From: Liolophura sinensis
Taxonomy: Eukaryota > Mollusca > Polyplacophora > Chitonida > Chitonidae
Assembly: GCF_032854445.1 (NCBI RefSeq)
Contig: NC_088303.1
Location: 34,045,501 to 34,109,500 of the forward strand
Length of the DNA: 64,000 nt
Reading direction: 5' to 3'
Within the stretch, counting starts at the first letter, position 1. Every line of letters begins with the position of its first letter. The notes under the pieces are model-generated. The model had not been told where the DNA came from. It did no database searches and saw nothing but the letters and a program-made list of their open reading frames with translations. The position numbers and the translations under genes were made by a program. This document shows positions 13,166-24,700 of the stretch, piece by piece.

Positions 13166-15139
13166 GATTTGATTACAGCTAGTCATATGCAGCGTGTAGG
13201 TGAGATGTAGAAGGGTCAGTTTGTTACAGAAACAAGCCAGTGTGGCACGCAGTTACAGTTTGTACCAATGAAGCAAGTCATGCGCCACATGTAAAACTCG
13301 CGGGCTTGATGACGATTGGTCCATATTAACATCTTCGTTTAGAAAGCCGCAATTCCGGCAAACTACATATGTGAGTGTGTGTGCTACTTTGGACATTAGA
13401 CGTACATTTGTTTCAAAGTGTGTCTAAATATTTTGTATGTACTATATGACTGGGGTCTTCAGCTTTAGTCTAATTATCAACATTTGCTATCTGTATGCAT
13501 AGTGTATGTACAACTAAAAGGGAATGCTATGAATGTTCCACTTGCGCATGCGATGACATGAAATGAGAACAATGGTAAATAATGGTAATACAAAAGATAA
13601 TGAACGTGCTATGAGCTCAGATGAAACTTTACTTCAACGTGAATACCGATTCGCCTTCAAGAAAAATGTAAATGTTCTTGAGACAAAATCTGCACGTGTA
13701 AACACTGCTCCTTCCGTGTAACGGACTTTCAAACTTTGAATTACAGGCCCCGTTCTGCGATTGGCTAAACCTTAAAATACAGACATCGTCTTGGGGAAAT
13801 TAGATATTCAAAAAACAGGTATATACACGTACATGTGTGTCCGCGCACCTTGTTGTAAGCAGACAATCCCCATCAATAAAAGATACATTATATAGAGTTC
13901 AACACAGAGCAATTTTATCTTAGATAGAAGAACAAAGATGAATACCTACTGGATATACGTAAAGCGTGCGAAAGCCGATTAAAAAGTGAAATAAACAGTA
14001 CAAAGTCTATGATGAGTCTTTACATGTTGGAAGGTAAACGCCCGCGAAGCAGCTGCTGTACGATGTTGTTTACTGCCCTTAGGGCCATCTCTGTGTGTGT
14101 CGGGCCCAGCTAGGCAGGCTGACATCATGTAACGTGATAGATCTACAACAAGGTATATAATTATTTTCAAATTTTCTAGACCGTGAACCAGTCGTGAGCT
14201 CATCTTAAGTCCTCAGTGGTTCGCGTGACCCCCGTGTGTTTGAATTCGACGCGCGACAACCTATGCAGCCTCTTCTATTCACTAAGTTACAAAAAGTACC
14301 GTGGCACGCGACGGTGACGTTCGTTTTCATTGGTGGAATCCGCGGACTCAAAACAGCACAAGAAGTCGAAAGGCCTGAAAATGATTGGGAAAACCCCTCA
14401 TACTCCCGATCGCTTTCTTTCTTCATTTCCTTTTTATTCCTATGTACTGCCCCAACATCTGATCTTCATACCATCTGCCATTAACATAAAGGCATATGAA
14501 TCACTCACACAAATTTATGGCTTACTAGTCAGACGGGCTTTGTACAATGGCCTGACCGACGCATTTTTGTGTCCCTTTGAGTCTGCAACTTTGTGAAAGG
14601 CGAACAAACCTCTATAAACATTATCAAAACTTTAGATTCAGGATTCAGATTTTGTTTCACTCTTATCGTTGTATATTATAAAATAGTGTGTTTATGAACG
14701 TCAACAATTTACTAAAACCACGCTGGTCCCAATGCTTATATTTATAATAAAACAACTTTATATCTTTACGACTGAATGAAATTGATACATTTGGGCGTCC
14801 AATCCTTTGTTCATTTGCTCATGACAAGGAAGATTTGAAAATAGTTAACGTTTTGTTCTTTTTTACCGTATTCAGAGAGGATCTGGCAGTGTGCATTGCA
14901 CGTATGATGTGTGCCAATAATAGTCCATTGGACCCACTAATTAACTTTGCATAGTAAAGTATGCAAGGTTAGTCTGTAACTTCATTGATGGTAATTATTA
15001 ATATGTGAACCTTTATTCTGAAAATCTGTATGCCAGGGTAGATGTTAATTGGCTGATTGACTGATTGATTGGTGTTTAACACCGTGCTCAAGAATTGTTC
15101 GTTTATATTACGGTGATTGGGTTTATGGATGAAGGAACC

Positions 15140-15358
15140 CGGAGTGCCCGGAGTATGCCACCGACTTCCACCAGATAAACCGGAGTGCCCGGAATATGCC
15201 ACCGACTTCCACCAGATAAACCGTAGTGTCCGGAGCATGCCACCGACTTCCACCAGATAAACCGTAGTGTCTGGAGCATGCCACCGACTTCCACCAGATA
15301 AACCGTAGTGTCTGGAGCATGCCACCGACTTCCACCAGATAAACCGTAGTGTCCGGAA
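15140..15358. repeat. 41-bp minisatellite, 5 full copies
   Basis: Units begin at 15140, 15181, 15222, 15263 and 15304, with a partial sixth at 15345. Each has CGNAGTG(C/T)CCGGA, ATGCCACCGACTTCC and ACCAGATAAAC. 41 is not a multiple of 3, so the unit appears in three frames, producing spurious Gly-Ser-Arg-Trp-His ORFs on the minus strand. The array lies inside a dispersed repeat related to the SINE tail (15050-15140). Confidence 0.95.
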
Positions 15359-17647
15359 GTCGCAGGCGAAACAGTAAAAGCTGGATTGGAACATTCATTG
15401 TTCAAGGGACTGATAATCACAGTGGTTGCTTTAACTAACCAACTATGATTAGGTACATTTGACTAACTGAATACTTGATAGCATGGTCGATTGATGTACG
15501 TACCAATTATGTACGACGCTTTGTTTTAATATTGTCCGGATTTCACGAGTCGGTAGGTTCATTGTTTTGATATACAATGTCAAAGGCACCTGACGAACGT
15601 TGGAAACATGCCCCATCCAGTAGCCCAACATTTTTTTTAGATCACACGGACATTCCACGCTTTCTAGGAGGTTCAAGATCGACTAATCATTGTTATGTTT
15701 ATTCATAAGTTTCATTATTATGAAGCCTCTGTAAACCAACTGTTTAATGGAGTCGGTGTTTTGCCCGCTTTTTGATGTGGGTGAGTTATTTTGTTCGTGG
15801 GTGTGTATTTTGGGGGGTATTTTAAGCGGGGGCTTTTTGTCCAGTGGGTATTAATTTTGTCCTACTCCCGCGTATATTCACATCATGTTCGTATTGGGTA
15901 TTGGTCAGCTGTTTTATGGTGTATTTGTAAAACAATAATATTTCTACAAATTATACACAATGAAATATTTACAATCAATGTCTTCAAATACATGTCTATA
16001 GCCTACATTAATGTGACTTGCTGTGTTCATATAGCGCATATGCCAGAAGGATTTCTACTTTCCTGTGACTTTTGACACTTAAAAGTTTACATGACTGTAT
16101 GTTACTGAGTGTATGACTGAAGACTGTCATGTCGTTAAAAAAAATTGCTATTAACTCCTTTTTGGTGATACTACAGGGTTTAAATACCTATTCAAAGTCA
16201 GACAACGGCTTGCCTTACAATTACCCGAACAGGAATGTTTAAATGTAATTTTTTTTATCCTAATATTGCTTGTCTATTAAATAATATATCTTTTGTGGTA
16301 AGTACGCAAATATACGCGAAGGGTTCTTGAAGAAAAGAACTGAGCAGTTTTTCTTATTTCCAATATCATGGAAGTATAGTTTTGCTTAGTACTGAATGCT
16401 CACCTTCTTGTAAACATGAATACGGTGTTATTTTCAGACCCGCGGTTTGAGCCGTTGAGCCTTTAGGACACACGCTCTTTTATCTCAGTACTAGTATTGG
16501 TGTGAGTGAAAGGATTAAATTCACACAGTGCATCCATTGGCATTGGTATATCACTTAAGGAAACACTTATATCTTACTCCTGCAGCGTCTTTAGTGTGCT
16601 TGGGTGTGCATCAACAGTGTAGGGGTTATTCTTATCGTGTATGTTGCTAAAAGCCCAGTTTTGTAAAAACACTTCAAGCTTATCCGGTCTAGCTTCCCCG
16701 GGTATAGTCTGCACCCGCCCACCAAGGGAGCTCACCGGGGAATAGAATTCAAGGTGATATATGCATCGGATAATCCCGCTGCATGGTGGCATCGTGTGGT
16801 GATTACGGTAGCTTTTGATCTAATTTTGTAATGATCGTGGGATGCGCGTATACATCTATAGCAATTGATGAATAAGGATGAGTAAATAATTGAATTAACA
16901 AATCATCAATTCAAATCTTTATATTAAATGCTAATAAACATGCAACTAATAGACAGTTTTTTTTGTATGAATCCAAATTCACTGACAATACCAAATGCAG
17001 ATATTTATTTCGCCTAATGAATAAAACAAATTAATGTTTCACAAAAACGGATGCATTGTCAATCTCATATTTCTCTGTATGACAGTTCAAATGTGATTTA
17101 ACACTTGCAAAGCTGGCTTTAATTCACAAATCTAATAATTGCTAAATCATTTAACTTGGGGATAAACTTATGCAAATATGGGCATACACCTGGGATAAGC
17201 AATCTTTCCACAATGGGTGATATGAACTGGCCTGCATTACACCCTATATAGTCTGTTGATTGAGCCTTTGCAGACTGAGTATGTTGTCTGTGGAAACTGG
17301 GATCCAAGTCCCGAACTGTTAAACGGGCGTCATATGATATGTCCAGACAACAAATGTATGAAGTCGTATTCTTTGTGCCATTTAGCTAAGTGCGTAACGG
17401 GTTCGAGGAGTTTCTTGCTGAGGAAAAGCACACTTCCTATAAAACAGTAACAAAATGGGCCTTAAATTCTCATTATGGAACTCATACATCTGCTTAATGT
17501 AGTACTATATATTATTCTTTCTGCTCTATAAATGAGGTTATTTCTAATTAACATGAGAATTCTGTAGTCATATCTATGTCAGACAAAATGTAAAATGTAT
17601 TGTTGTTGTGCAACGTACATATGCATGTATTATTAAATAACACGCCT

Positions 17648-17795
17648 GGGGCCGGTTGTTCAGAAGTGTTTTAAAAGTTAAGCCAAGCTTAAATCTTAAT
17701 ACCAGTCTTGGCATAATACAAAACGAATGAGACTTTGGTTCATACTAAAGTTATTACCAGGCTTAACTCCTAATACTCTTTTGAACAACTGGGCC
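17648..17795. mobile_element. MITE-like palindromic element, copy 1
   Basis: The left end GGGCCGGTTGTTCAGAAG and right end CTTTTGAACAACTGGGCC are inverted. Internal CTTAATACCAG and ACCAGGCTTAA are also inverted. Related copies lie at 52.0 and 52.5 kb. No coding capacity. Confidence 0.65.
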
Positions 17796-19415
17796 ATGAA
17801 GTTTAAACGTTCGCAGTATCAAACATTTAACGTTTCACAATAGTACAACTTGTACTTTTTGTATTATTCATAGCTTTCATATTCACGTGAGACGTATTGC
17901 ATTATCGAAAGATAACAATATTAGCAAATTCTAAGCAATTCCACATGCGACTTTTTTTTTTGTTTAAAACAATCAAAAACACGATATCTAAGAAACAGTC
18001 CAAGAAGTTGGTTTTAATATCAACAAGGAATAAAACCTGTTTCATTTACTTTTAGGCTGTGATTTAAGGGAAGAATAAATCTACTGATAAAATTATCACC
18101 TTATAGGTGTTTAAAACGTCACATTTAAAAGACATAAACGCGGGTATAAGTTAGACGCAGTGAGGATAACACGTTTGATCTTTGTTCGGCAATTAAACCA
18201 AAAGTATGTCCATTATTTAATCCGTTCCTTTTGAGGAAGCAGATCCTGGTAATAAAAGCACCCACGTGCACCGCTCGCGAACCTGCTTGGTTACCCGGGG
18301 GATTAGCCATTCGGCAATTGAGATAACTTGTTATAAGACAAACACTTCCATTACGTTAATCTTGTTTCAAAACTCGAATCAGATAATTCCCACTCCGAAG
18401 GGGGGTCCCCATCCCCACTGTGTTTTGGGCCAAGGAGGTGCATTGCGTAATTCCATCCACTTCCCACTGAAGAAAGCAGTCAATCACAAAACCACAGTTT
18501 GTAGATTAGATTAAAATAAGACTTAAAGTTGTGTGGACACACTAATGGACCAGGTCTTTGAAGCGCTAGAACACGTTTTCACAATACACTAGAACATGTA
18601 TACAACATAAACATTCCTATGGCGTAGATATTACACGTTTCAACGCAACATAATAGATTTGTGAATTTTTAGTATGGCTCAGGTCTTGCGTTTTCTGGAT
18701 CGATCTAACTATAAATGCATGGTGGGATGAAGGTCGGGGAGGCGAAACTCCTAAAAATTGATAATCCGCGTTTTGTAGCTATTCGTTTCCATCTTCCGTG
18801 AAAACGACACTTTCCCTTAGCAATATACTATTTGTTTTTCATATCGACATTGTATCAGTAATTCGCAATATTTTATGTGTAGAGGACCAAAGGCCAACGT
18901 AGCTGATAACCAGCTGTCTCACAACAAAAATGTAATATCAAATGGTATTTTCTAAACATGACATTTATATACACAGAAAATCCTGACATTTCTTCCATTC
19001 ATTAAATTAACAAGATAGCTTATTCGCAACAGAAACACAAAAAAACTACAAATGTTTTTGTTTTGCATAATTAAAACTTATCTCAGGAACCAAGCTTAGG
19101 TCTTTCTGTACATGAACAAATGTTTCTTGTGTTCAGACTTTCCTATAACCAATCCCCCGACTTGTATTCAAGTTTTCTTTGTCTGGGTACACCTTTGATG
19201 GCCGTTCCGTTTGAGGGAGAAGAAGCACGTGCGCCTCGCATTCCTGGATTTTTTCACCCTCTGAGCCCCTAAACAAACACTTTCTCGTCTTTGTGGCACA
19301 CGTCCGATACTGGCGGGAATCCGGGCCTTTTCAAAATCCAGACAGCCATGTTGAATGTACACCTTCTACCCTCATTCATAAATGCCCCACTTTTCTGTCA
19401 AAAGGGGGAGGGAAA

Positions 19416-19423
19416 TTCCCACG
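19416..19423 (-). promoter_or_regulatory. Consensus Su(H)/CSL binding site upstream of HES gene 2
   Basis: TTCCCACG is the reverse complement of CGTGGGAA, which fits the high-affinity Su(H)/RBPJ consensus YGTGRGAA. It lies about 330 bases upstream of the ATG. Su(H) sites at this kind of distance mediate Notch activation of E(spl)/HES genes in other animals. A head-to-head paired partner was looked for and not found; GGCGGGAA near 19313 is only a partial match. Notch control is therefore inferred. Confidence 0.45.
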
Positions 19424-19517
19424 GCAACATCGACACGCCCAAATAGAGCATCGCCTCGTGCACTTGGTCGATGACTGACAGGCGAGGCTCATGAGGTAAT
19501 CAAAAACTCATTCACAT

Positions 19518-19561
19518 CCAATCAGCGAGGTGACTCCCGCCAGATTGTCACGCTTTGATTG
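19518..19561. promoter_or_regulatory. Pair of CCAAT boxes in opposite orientation, HES gene 2 promoter
   Basis: CCAAT (in CATCCAATCAGCG) is followed about 37 bases later by its inverse ATTGG (in TTTGATTGGCCGG). The pair is 185-230 bases upstream of the ATG. Paired NF-Y-type sites are common in core promoters. A TATAAG about 98 bases before the ATG (near 19647) could serve as a weak TATA element. Confidence 0.4.
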
Positions 19562-19745
19562 GCCGGCAATATTTGAACGACTGAGCGCCAAAGCTGCTCA
19601 GATGGGACGGACTGAAAGGTGACATATTGCTTTCAGGTGAAATTTGTATAAGAAGCAAACCCGAGAAGCTGGAAGCAGAACGCACAAAACTGTGCCCTGG
19701 ACACATTGCCGGTGGACATTGTCTGTGATACACCCGACTGTAATC

Positions 19746-21864
19746 ATGAATCGTGATAATGGAAGTACATACAAGAGGGAAAACTTCAACAGAAAGGTAA
19801 GAATGCAGCCACACTACACGTTTGGAATGCCCCAAACCTGACCATTTATCAAATCTCAGTTGCGATGAACGACATTGTCTGATATGATCTAATATGTGCA
19901 AATGTCATATTAATGGAATTATGAAAACAAAATTTTCATGCGTATGGTTGTCTCAAGTTTAAAGGTGCAAGTTGACATTATCCGTGATGTATAAACATGT
20001 ATATGTAGGTATACGCACATTTGACAAATTTTCTGGTAATGTTTGGGATTTAACCGTTTGAAGTTGCTGTCACGTGTTAAAGAATCTGCTTTTCACAATG
20101 AACATATGAGATACGGGTCAACGATCAATACAGACAGCAGGCTTGCCCTTGTCCAACAGCCTCAAGAATATATTCACGTGTGATATAAAGTGACAATTTT
20201 TGTATAAGATTTTAGATTCAAACTCATGTTGGGGTACCTTCAAGACCATTCATGCATATTGATTCCGGATGATATATAGCGAACATGTTGACCAGTTGAA
20301 GAAATTGAAAATGGTTGCTTGCCTATATCACGTACGTGATCCAGAAAGGCGAGGTAACTTATAAGCACATAAAATATCAGTCCCATATCTTCACAATATA
20401 CCCACAAATTGTAAGATATTATGTTTACCTGTAAACAGCCGTTATGCTAATGAGATGTGCCCCCCGTGCCCTCGCGATACCGACCCTCAAAATATTGTTA
20501 TACACGTTCTAGTAAATAGCACTAATTAGGATTCTCAAATAAGTCTATTACGTAATACATCTGCACACCACCTGTTCAAACATACAGAATCATATACTTG
20601 CGTGTTACCTACAAATGTTTTATACTTTCCAACATATGTACTTTGATTATGGAAATTTAAATCTTTCCGGTGAATTTTGCAAGTGATATGGTAATTATGG
20701 TGTTAACCAGTTCAGCAGTAAACACAAACAGCTGCGACAAACAGGTAGCTTCAAAGGGAAGTCATGACCCATTTAGAACGTTGACCCATTTTTTTTTTAT
20801 TAGTCGCTCAAAGACTGTTTGAAAGAAGACATACTCTAACGTTTTTTTCTTCTGCCCTATTTTCCAGAACAACAAACAGATAATGGAGAAGAAACGCCGC
20901 GCTCGAATCAACAGCTGTCTTTCGGAGTTAAAAACGTTAGTGCTCAAAGGCCTGAAGAAAGAGGTGAGTTGATGGTCTGGTTCATGGTTGGTTTATTTTG
21001 CCCACAAATTATCATATAAATATCCATTCTTTCGTAACAGAACACCGGATATTCTCCCATTCTTTGTGCTGTATCCTTGTATATCTATATATTCTTTATT
21101 TGTCCAAGGTAACACGTCTACACTGATTTTCTTTGGAAGGAATTACAAAAATGGCTACTACTGTCAATGCCTAATTATTTCCGACTAACGTAACTAACTG
21201 TATTCCATTTTGTTTTTTTTGTTTTTTTTTTTAGGAAACAGATTTCGCCAAACTGGAAAAAGCGGATATCTTAGAGATGACAGTCACGTATTTGAAGAAC
21301 AGCAAAAACCAACATCGCGCTCTTGAATCACGTGCCGACCGTGATCTCGCGAAATATCGTGCAGGGTTTAATGAGTGCGCAAAACACGCCTTCAGTTACA
21401 TCGGCGCTTCCTCTCATGTACACAGCGACACAAAACTGCATCTTATGGAACATTTGGCAGATGTTTTGTACACGAAGGGAGATTCGACACACGCAGCTTA
21501 CAAGAGTGAGTGCACCATGTCCAAATCACCGGCCATTAAACGTGAAGTGCTCTCTCCGCCACCAGGACATATCCACGCGTCTGCTTTCGCAACTACTAAC
21601 TTACTCCCCCTTCCGGCGTGTCTCGATCACGGGAGATCGTCACCTCAGATGGGTGACTTGTTCCCTCTTTCCGGTGCTTACGCAGACATCCAGTCTCTGA
21701 ATCTCAAAGACATGCAGGCTACAACACCAGAGCAACACCAAGCTGACTGGGAACTGATAGATTTTGGTCGGTCCTCATCACCAAACACGCAGAAAGTGAG
21801 AGGAGAAGACACAAGCCAGAAACTCACTGCTCCTGCCCAAGACTCCATGTGGCGACCATGGTAA
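19746..21864 (+). CDS. HES/E(spl)-family bHLH-Orange repressor, gene 2 (3 exons, WRPW)
   Basis: Predicted nuclear repressor of 258 aa. Exons are 19746-19796, 20868-20963 (96 nt) and 21235-21864, joined by phase-0 GT-AG introns. The basic region and helix 1 occupy residues 18-49 (NNKQIMEKKRRARIN). The loop and helix 2 follow from residue 50 (FAKLEKADILEMTVTYLK). A good Orange domain spans about 88-125 (YRAGFNECAKHAFSYI). WRPW closes the protein at 255-258. Residues 150-157 (IKREVLSP) fit the phosphorylation-dependent SUMO motif, psi-K-x-E-x-x-S-P. The hallmark basic-region Pro is Gln, as in gene 1, about 9 kb upstream on the same strand. Same exon architecture and same substitution imply tandem duplication. 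A Su(H) site and CCAAT boxes lie upstream. The E(spl)/HES1-like role is inferred; the family assignment is secure. Confidence 0.95.
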
Positions 21865-22049
21865 CCTTATAAGTGCTAAACCCCCAAAAAGAAGACATTT
21901 CCAAAGAGTTGGGATGAAACTGATATTTATAGAAACTGTGATAGAAAATGTGAAACCGGTTGTGACAATATATATATATATACGTATTGTATCAAGAAGA
22001 ACAAATCTGAACGGCCATAATTTTAAAATGGTTCTATGAACTCCAATCT

Positions 22050-22183
22050 TCCAGCAACCTGCGGATGGTCGTGGGCTCTGCCCGGTTTCCACCCACCATA
22101 ATGCCCGCCGCCGTCGTATAAGTGAAATATTCTTGAGTACGGCGTAAAACACCAATCAAATAAATAAATAAATAAATAAACAT
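22050..22183 (+). mobile_element. SINE family A, 5'-truncated, just downstream of HES gene 2
   Basis: This copy keeps the 3' half only: CCAGCAACCTGCGGATGGTC, then CGTATAAGTGAAATATTC, CACCAATC and five or more AAAT units. It lies in sense about 190-320 bases after the HES stop codon. It may fall within the 3' UTR, and its tail supplies several overlapping AATAAA hexamers. Confidence 0.85.
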
Positions 22184-22576
22184 GAACTCCATGATGTGCG
22201 CATTATACATGTATTATATACTCACAATCCCAACATGTTGCACCTTTTTTATTGCACAATATTACGATAATTTTAACACGAGCTTTTAATGTGTAATAAC
22301 AGCATTTATTGATGGCTATAAGTTTATAAATCCATGCTGCCAGAGACTTTTCAAAAAGTTGTGCTCCAATTTTGGAATTAAATTTGTTTATGTTTAGTTA
22401 ATTTATTTGAGTTGTGTTATTAACTTATTTAGTTAACAAACCGGGCTAGTTCACTCTCGTCGCTGTATATGATCTCTCGAACGAACAAGGAGCTTAAACT
22501 TAAGTTTTCCTTCCCAGTAACCTACACTTGTTATAATTTAATTTGTGTGTTTACGTATTCTGAAGCTCGAGATCAT

Positions 22577-22682
22577 TTCACAGTTATATATACAAGGCTG
22601 CCATTTTAAGTTTAGAGGCGGTGAAGCCATTCACAGTTATATATACAAGGCTGCCATTTTAAGTTTAGAGCCGGTGAAGGTC
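22577..22682. repeat. 53-bp tandem duplication
   Basis: TTCACAGTTATATATACAAG through GGTGAAG occurs twice head to tail with essentially one mismatch (GAGGCGG versus GAGCCGG). Confidence 0.93.
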
Positions 22683-24536
22683 GAATAGCACCACAGCAGA
22701 GGTAGGAGGGGAAATCGCTGGATGAAGGATCGACACGTCATGAAAAGGAGTACAGAATCTATTTGAAGCGATATGAGAGACAGACAAGTCCAGCCTATAC
22801 CTTGCCTAAAATGAATTTTTTAGGTTTGGTACATTTATTCAAGAGTGAACAAGGCTGCAAGATTTAACCCAGGAAACCCTACCTCCACTTCAGTATCCCT
22901 TTAAAGGGATCGCCACGACATGGCGGAAATATTACCATTATATATATTCATTCATACATGCATTCAGTAAGGGATCAGACCACAAACGAGTAGCCATTAT
23001 CATCAGGCACAACAATGAAAACTAACTAATCCGATCCTCATTTTTGTTTTAATTTCATAGATTAAAATTAAATGTCTTAATTTGAATCCTATGGTTGGCA
23101 CACTACGGACCATATTTATATTGTTGCAACTAGGACGCCTATAATGTCAAAGAAACACCTGTAAAATGCATTGTACATGTAATGTACAGTAATACATGTC
23201 TACATGCTTTTCTGACTTTGTATATGCATAGTTTGAAGCTAAAGAAAAAAAATACTGACATACCAATACCGGTACGATCACCAAGGCCATCCAAACCCAC
23301 TTTATGAATCAAATATTGAAATGAATTTAATGTTGTTGCAGAATATATAATAGATGTGAAAGTATTTTAGATGCAGTTTTTCAGCGGCCAATGGCCATGA
23401 CTTCATTTTATCTTGTATTTCATTTTCTCTTTTTTTTTAATTTGCTAATAGCCTTGCAGCTGGTTGAACATTCATGGATTAAATGACTTATCTCATTTCT
23501 TATCCTGCACACTATACATGGCCTGGAATTTTTGATATGCCAGACACACCAAATTATTATATGCTAGGACAAACGATAAAACCCAAGTAAACGTCTAATA
23601 CTGATCCTAAAATAAAGTAATGAATACACGAAACAACAGGTAATTGACAGACGATTGGCACACATGAACACATAAAAGCATAGGGAGTAGAACCAGAGCA
23701 GCGACGACAGTGTGATAGTTGGCAAATGGTCACCCGTAATCGGTGAAATAGGGCCTCTTGCCAATTTACCTCAGAGTTTTATTGTAACTGTTCATCTAAA
23801 TGCTTAAATATAGTATCAAAGAACACCCCACCCCACCCTAACACCATGGCTTAAGAAAACTTAGATGAAAGGATAATTGCGATGATGTTTAATTCTTTTA
23901 TTACATTTGCGAGTACACTCTTATATCAAGGTCACGTTAGACAGCCACAAATCCGCGCCAACCTTTGTAGAAGAAACAACCTATTATTTACAGCATGGTC
24001 CAGTGGAGTACCCTTCCACGACAGCGTACTAAACATGCGAAAGGTAACCAAACGAAGAGAAGAAATCTCTGAGGCTACGCTTCAAACTTTTGTATTTTGT
24101 CCGCTACAACCAAAAGGCATCGTGGGTACACTGGGTATATGGATATCTACAATGGAAGCGCACCTTTATATTCTTTCTTATGGTGTGCATATCTGTATGC
24201 AAGATACGCCGGAAAGTTCTGCAGTTATTCGCCAAAGGTCAGTGGTTTATCCCGGGCACTCCTGTTTCGCCCACCCATACATCCATAATACAGATCGCCA
24301 AGTTATTAGTGAAAATCTACAGAGTCTGGCGTGAAACAACAATCAAGTAAATAAACAAATAAATCTGTAACCAAGAGTATTACATATACTTAAATGGCGA
24401 GGATGGAAGCATCAGGGAAGCCGTCGAGAGCTGGTCTATTGGTCACATACTCAAACAAAGTTTGTATACCTTCGTCCATGCTGTGTCTGACAGCTGCATG
24501 CTGACACCTTCGTAAGGCCACTCCTTTTCTTAGTTC

Positions 24537-24568
<32 letters not shown>

Positions 24569-24700
24569 TTGACTGCAGTACCCCTGAATATTTCACTTAT
24601 TTGGGAATACGGCATAAAACACCGAACAAATACTACTAATGGCCAGCATTATGGTAAGAGGAAACCGGGTAGATCTTGGTGAAACCCACGACGATTGGCT
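24537..24700 (-). mobile_element. SINE family A, rearranged copy
   Basis: (TTTA)n, then CTGAATATTTCACTTAT and GGCCAGCATTATGGTAAGAG with GAAACCCACGACG. The order is disturbed by a partial duplication of the tail (GGCATAAAACACCGAACAAA in sense). Confidence 0.65.

Larger units (their letters stand above)
10561..19380. other. Intergenic region between the two HES genes
   Basis: No supported gene. It contains a tRNA-like fragment with an ATTC-rich tail (about 10920-11055), a poly-G run (11104-11119), SINE fragments at 12.7 and 13.0 kb, a 41-bp minisatellite at 15.1 kb and a MITE-like element at 17.6 kb. The ORFs at 14236-14596 and 15791-16075 have no recognisable domain. Confidence 0.55.

Noticed and set aside
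14969-15420. Minus-strand repetitive protein of 91-141 aa
   Set aside because: Three overlapping frames give the same repeat because of the 41-bp tandem unit; there is no start context or conserved domain.
23882-24334. 150-aa forward ORF
   Set aside because: Its second half is a dispersed-repeat fragment and the first half has no recognisable motif. The length is within chance expectation for 64 kb.
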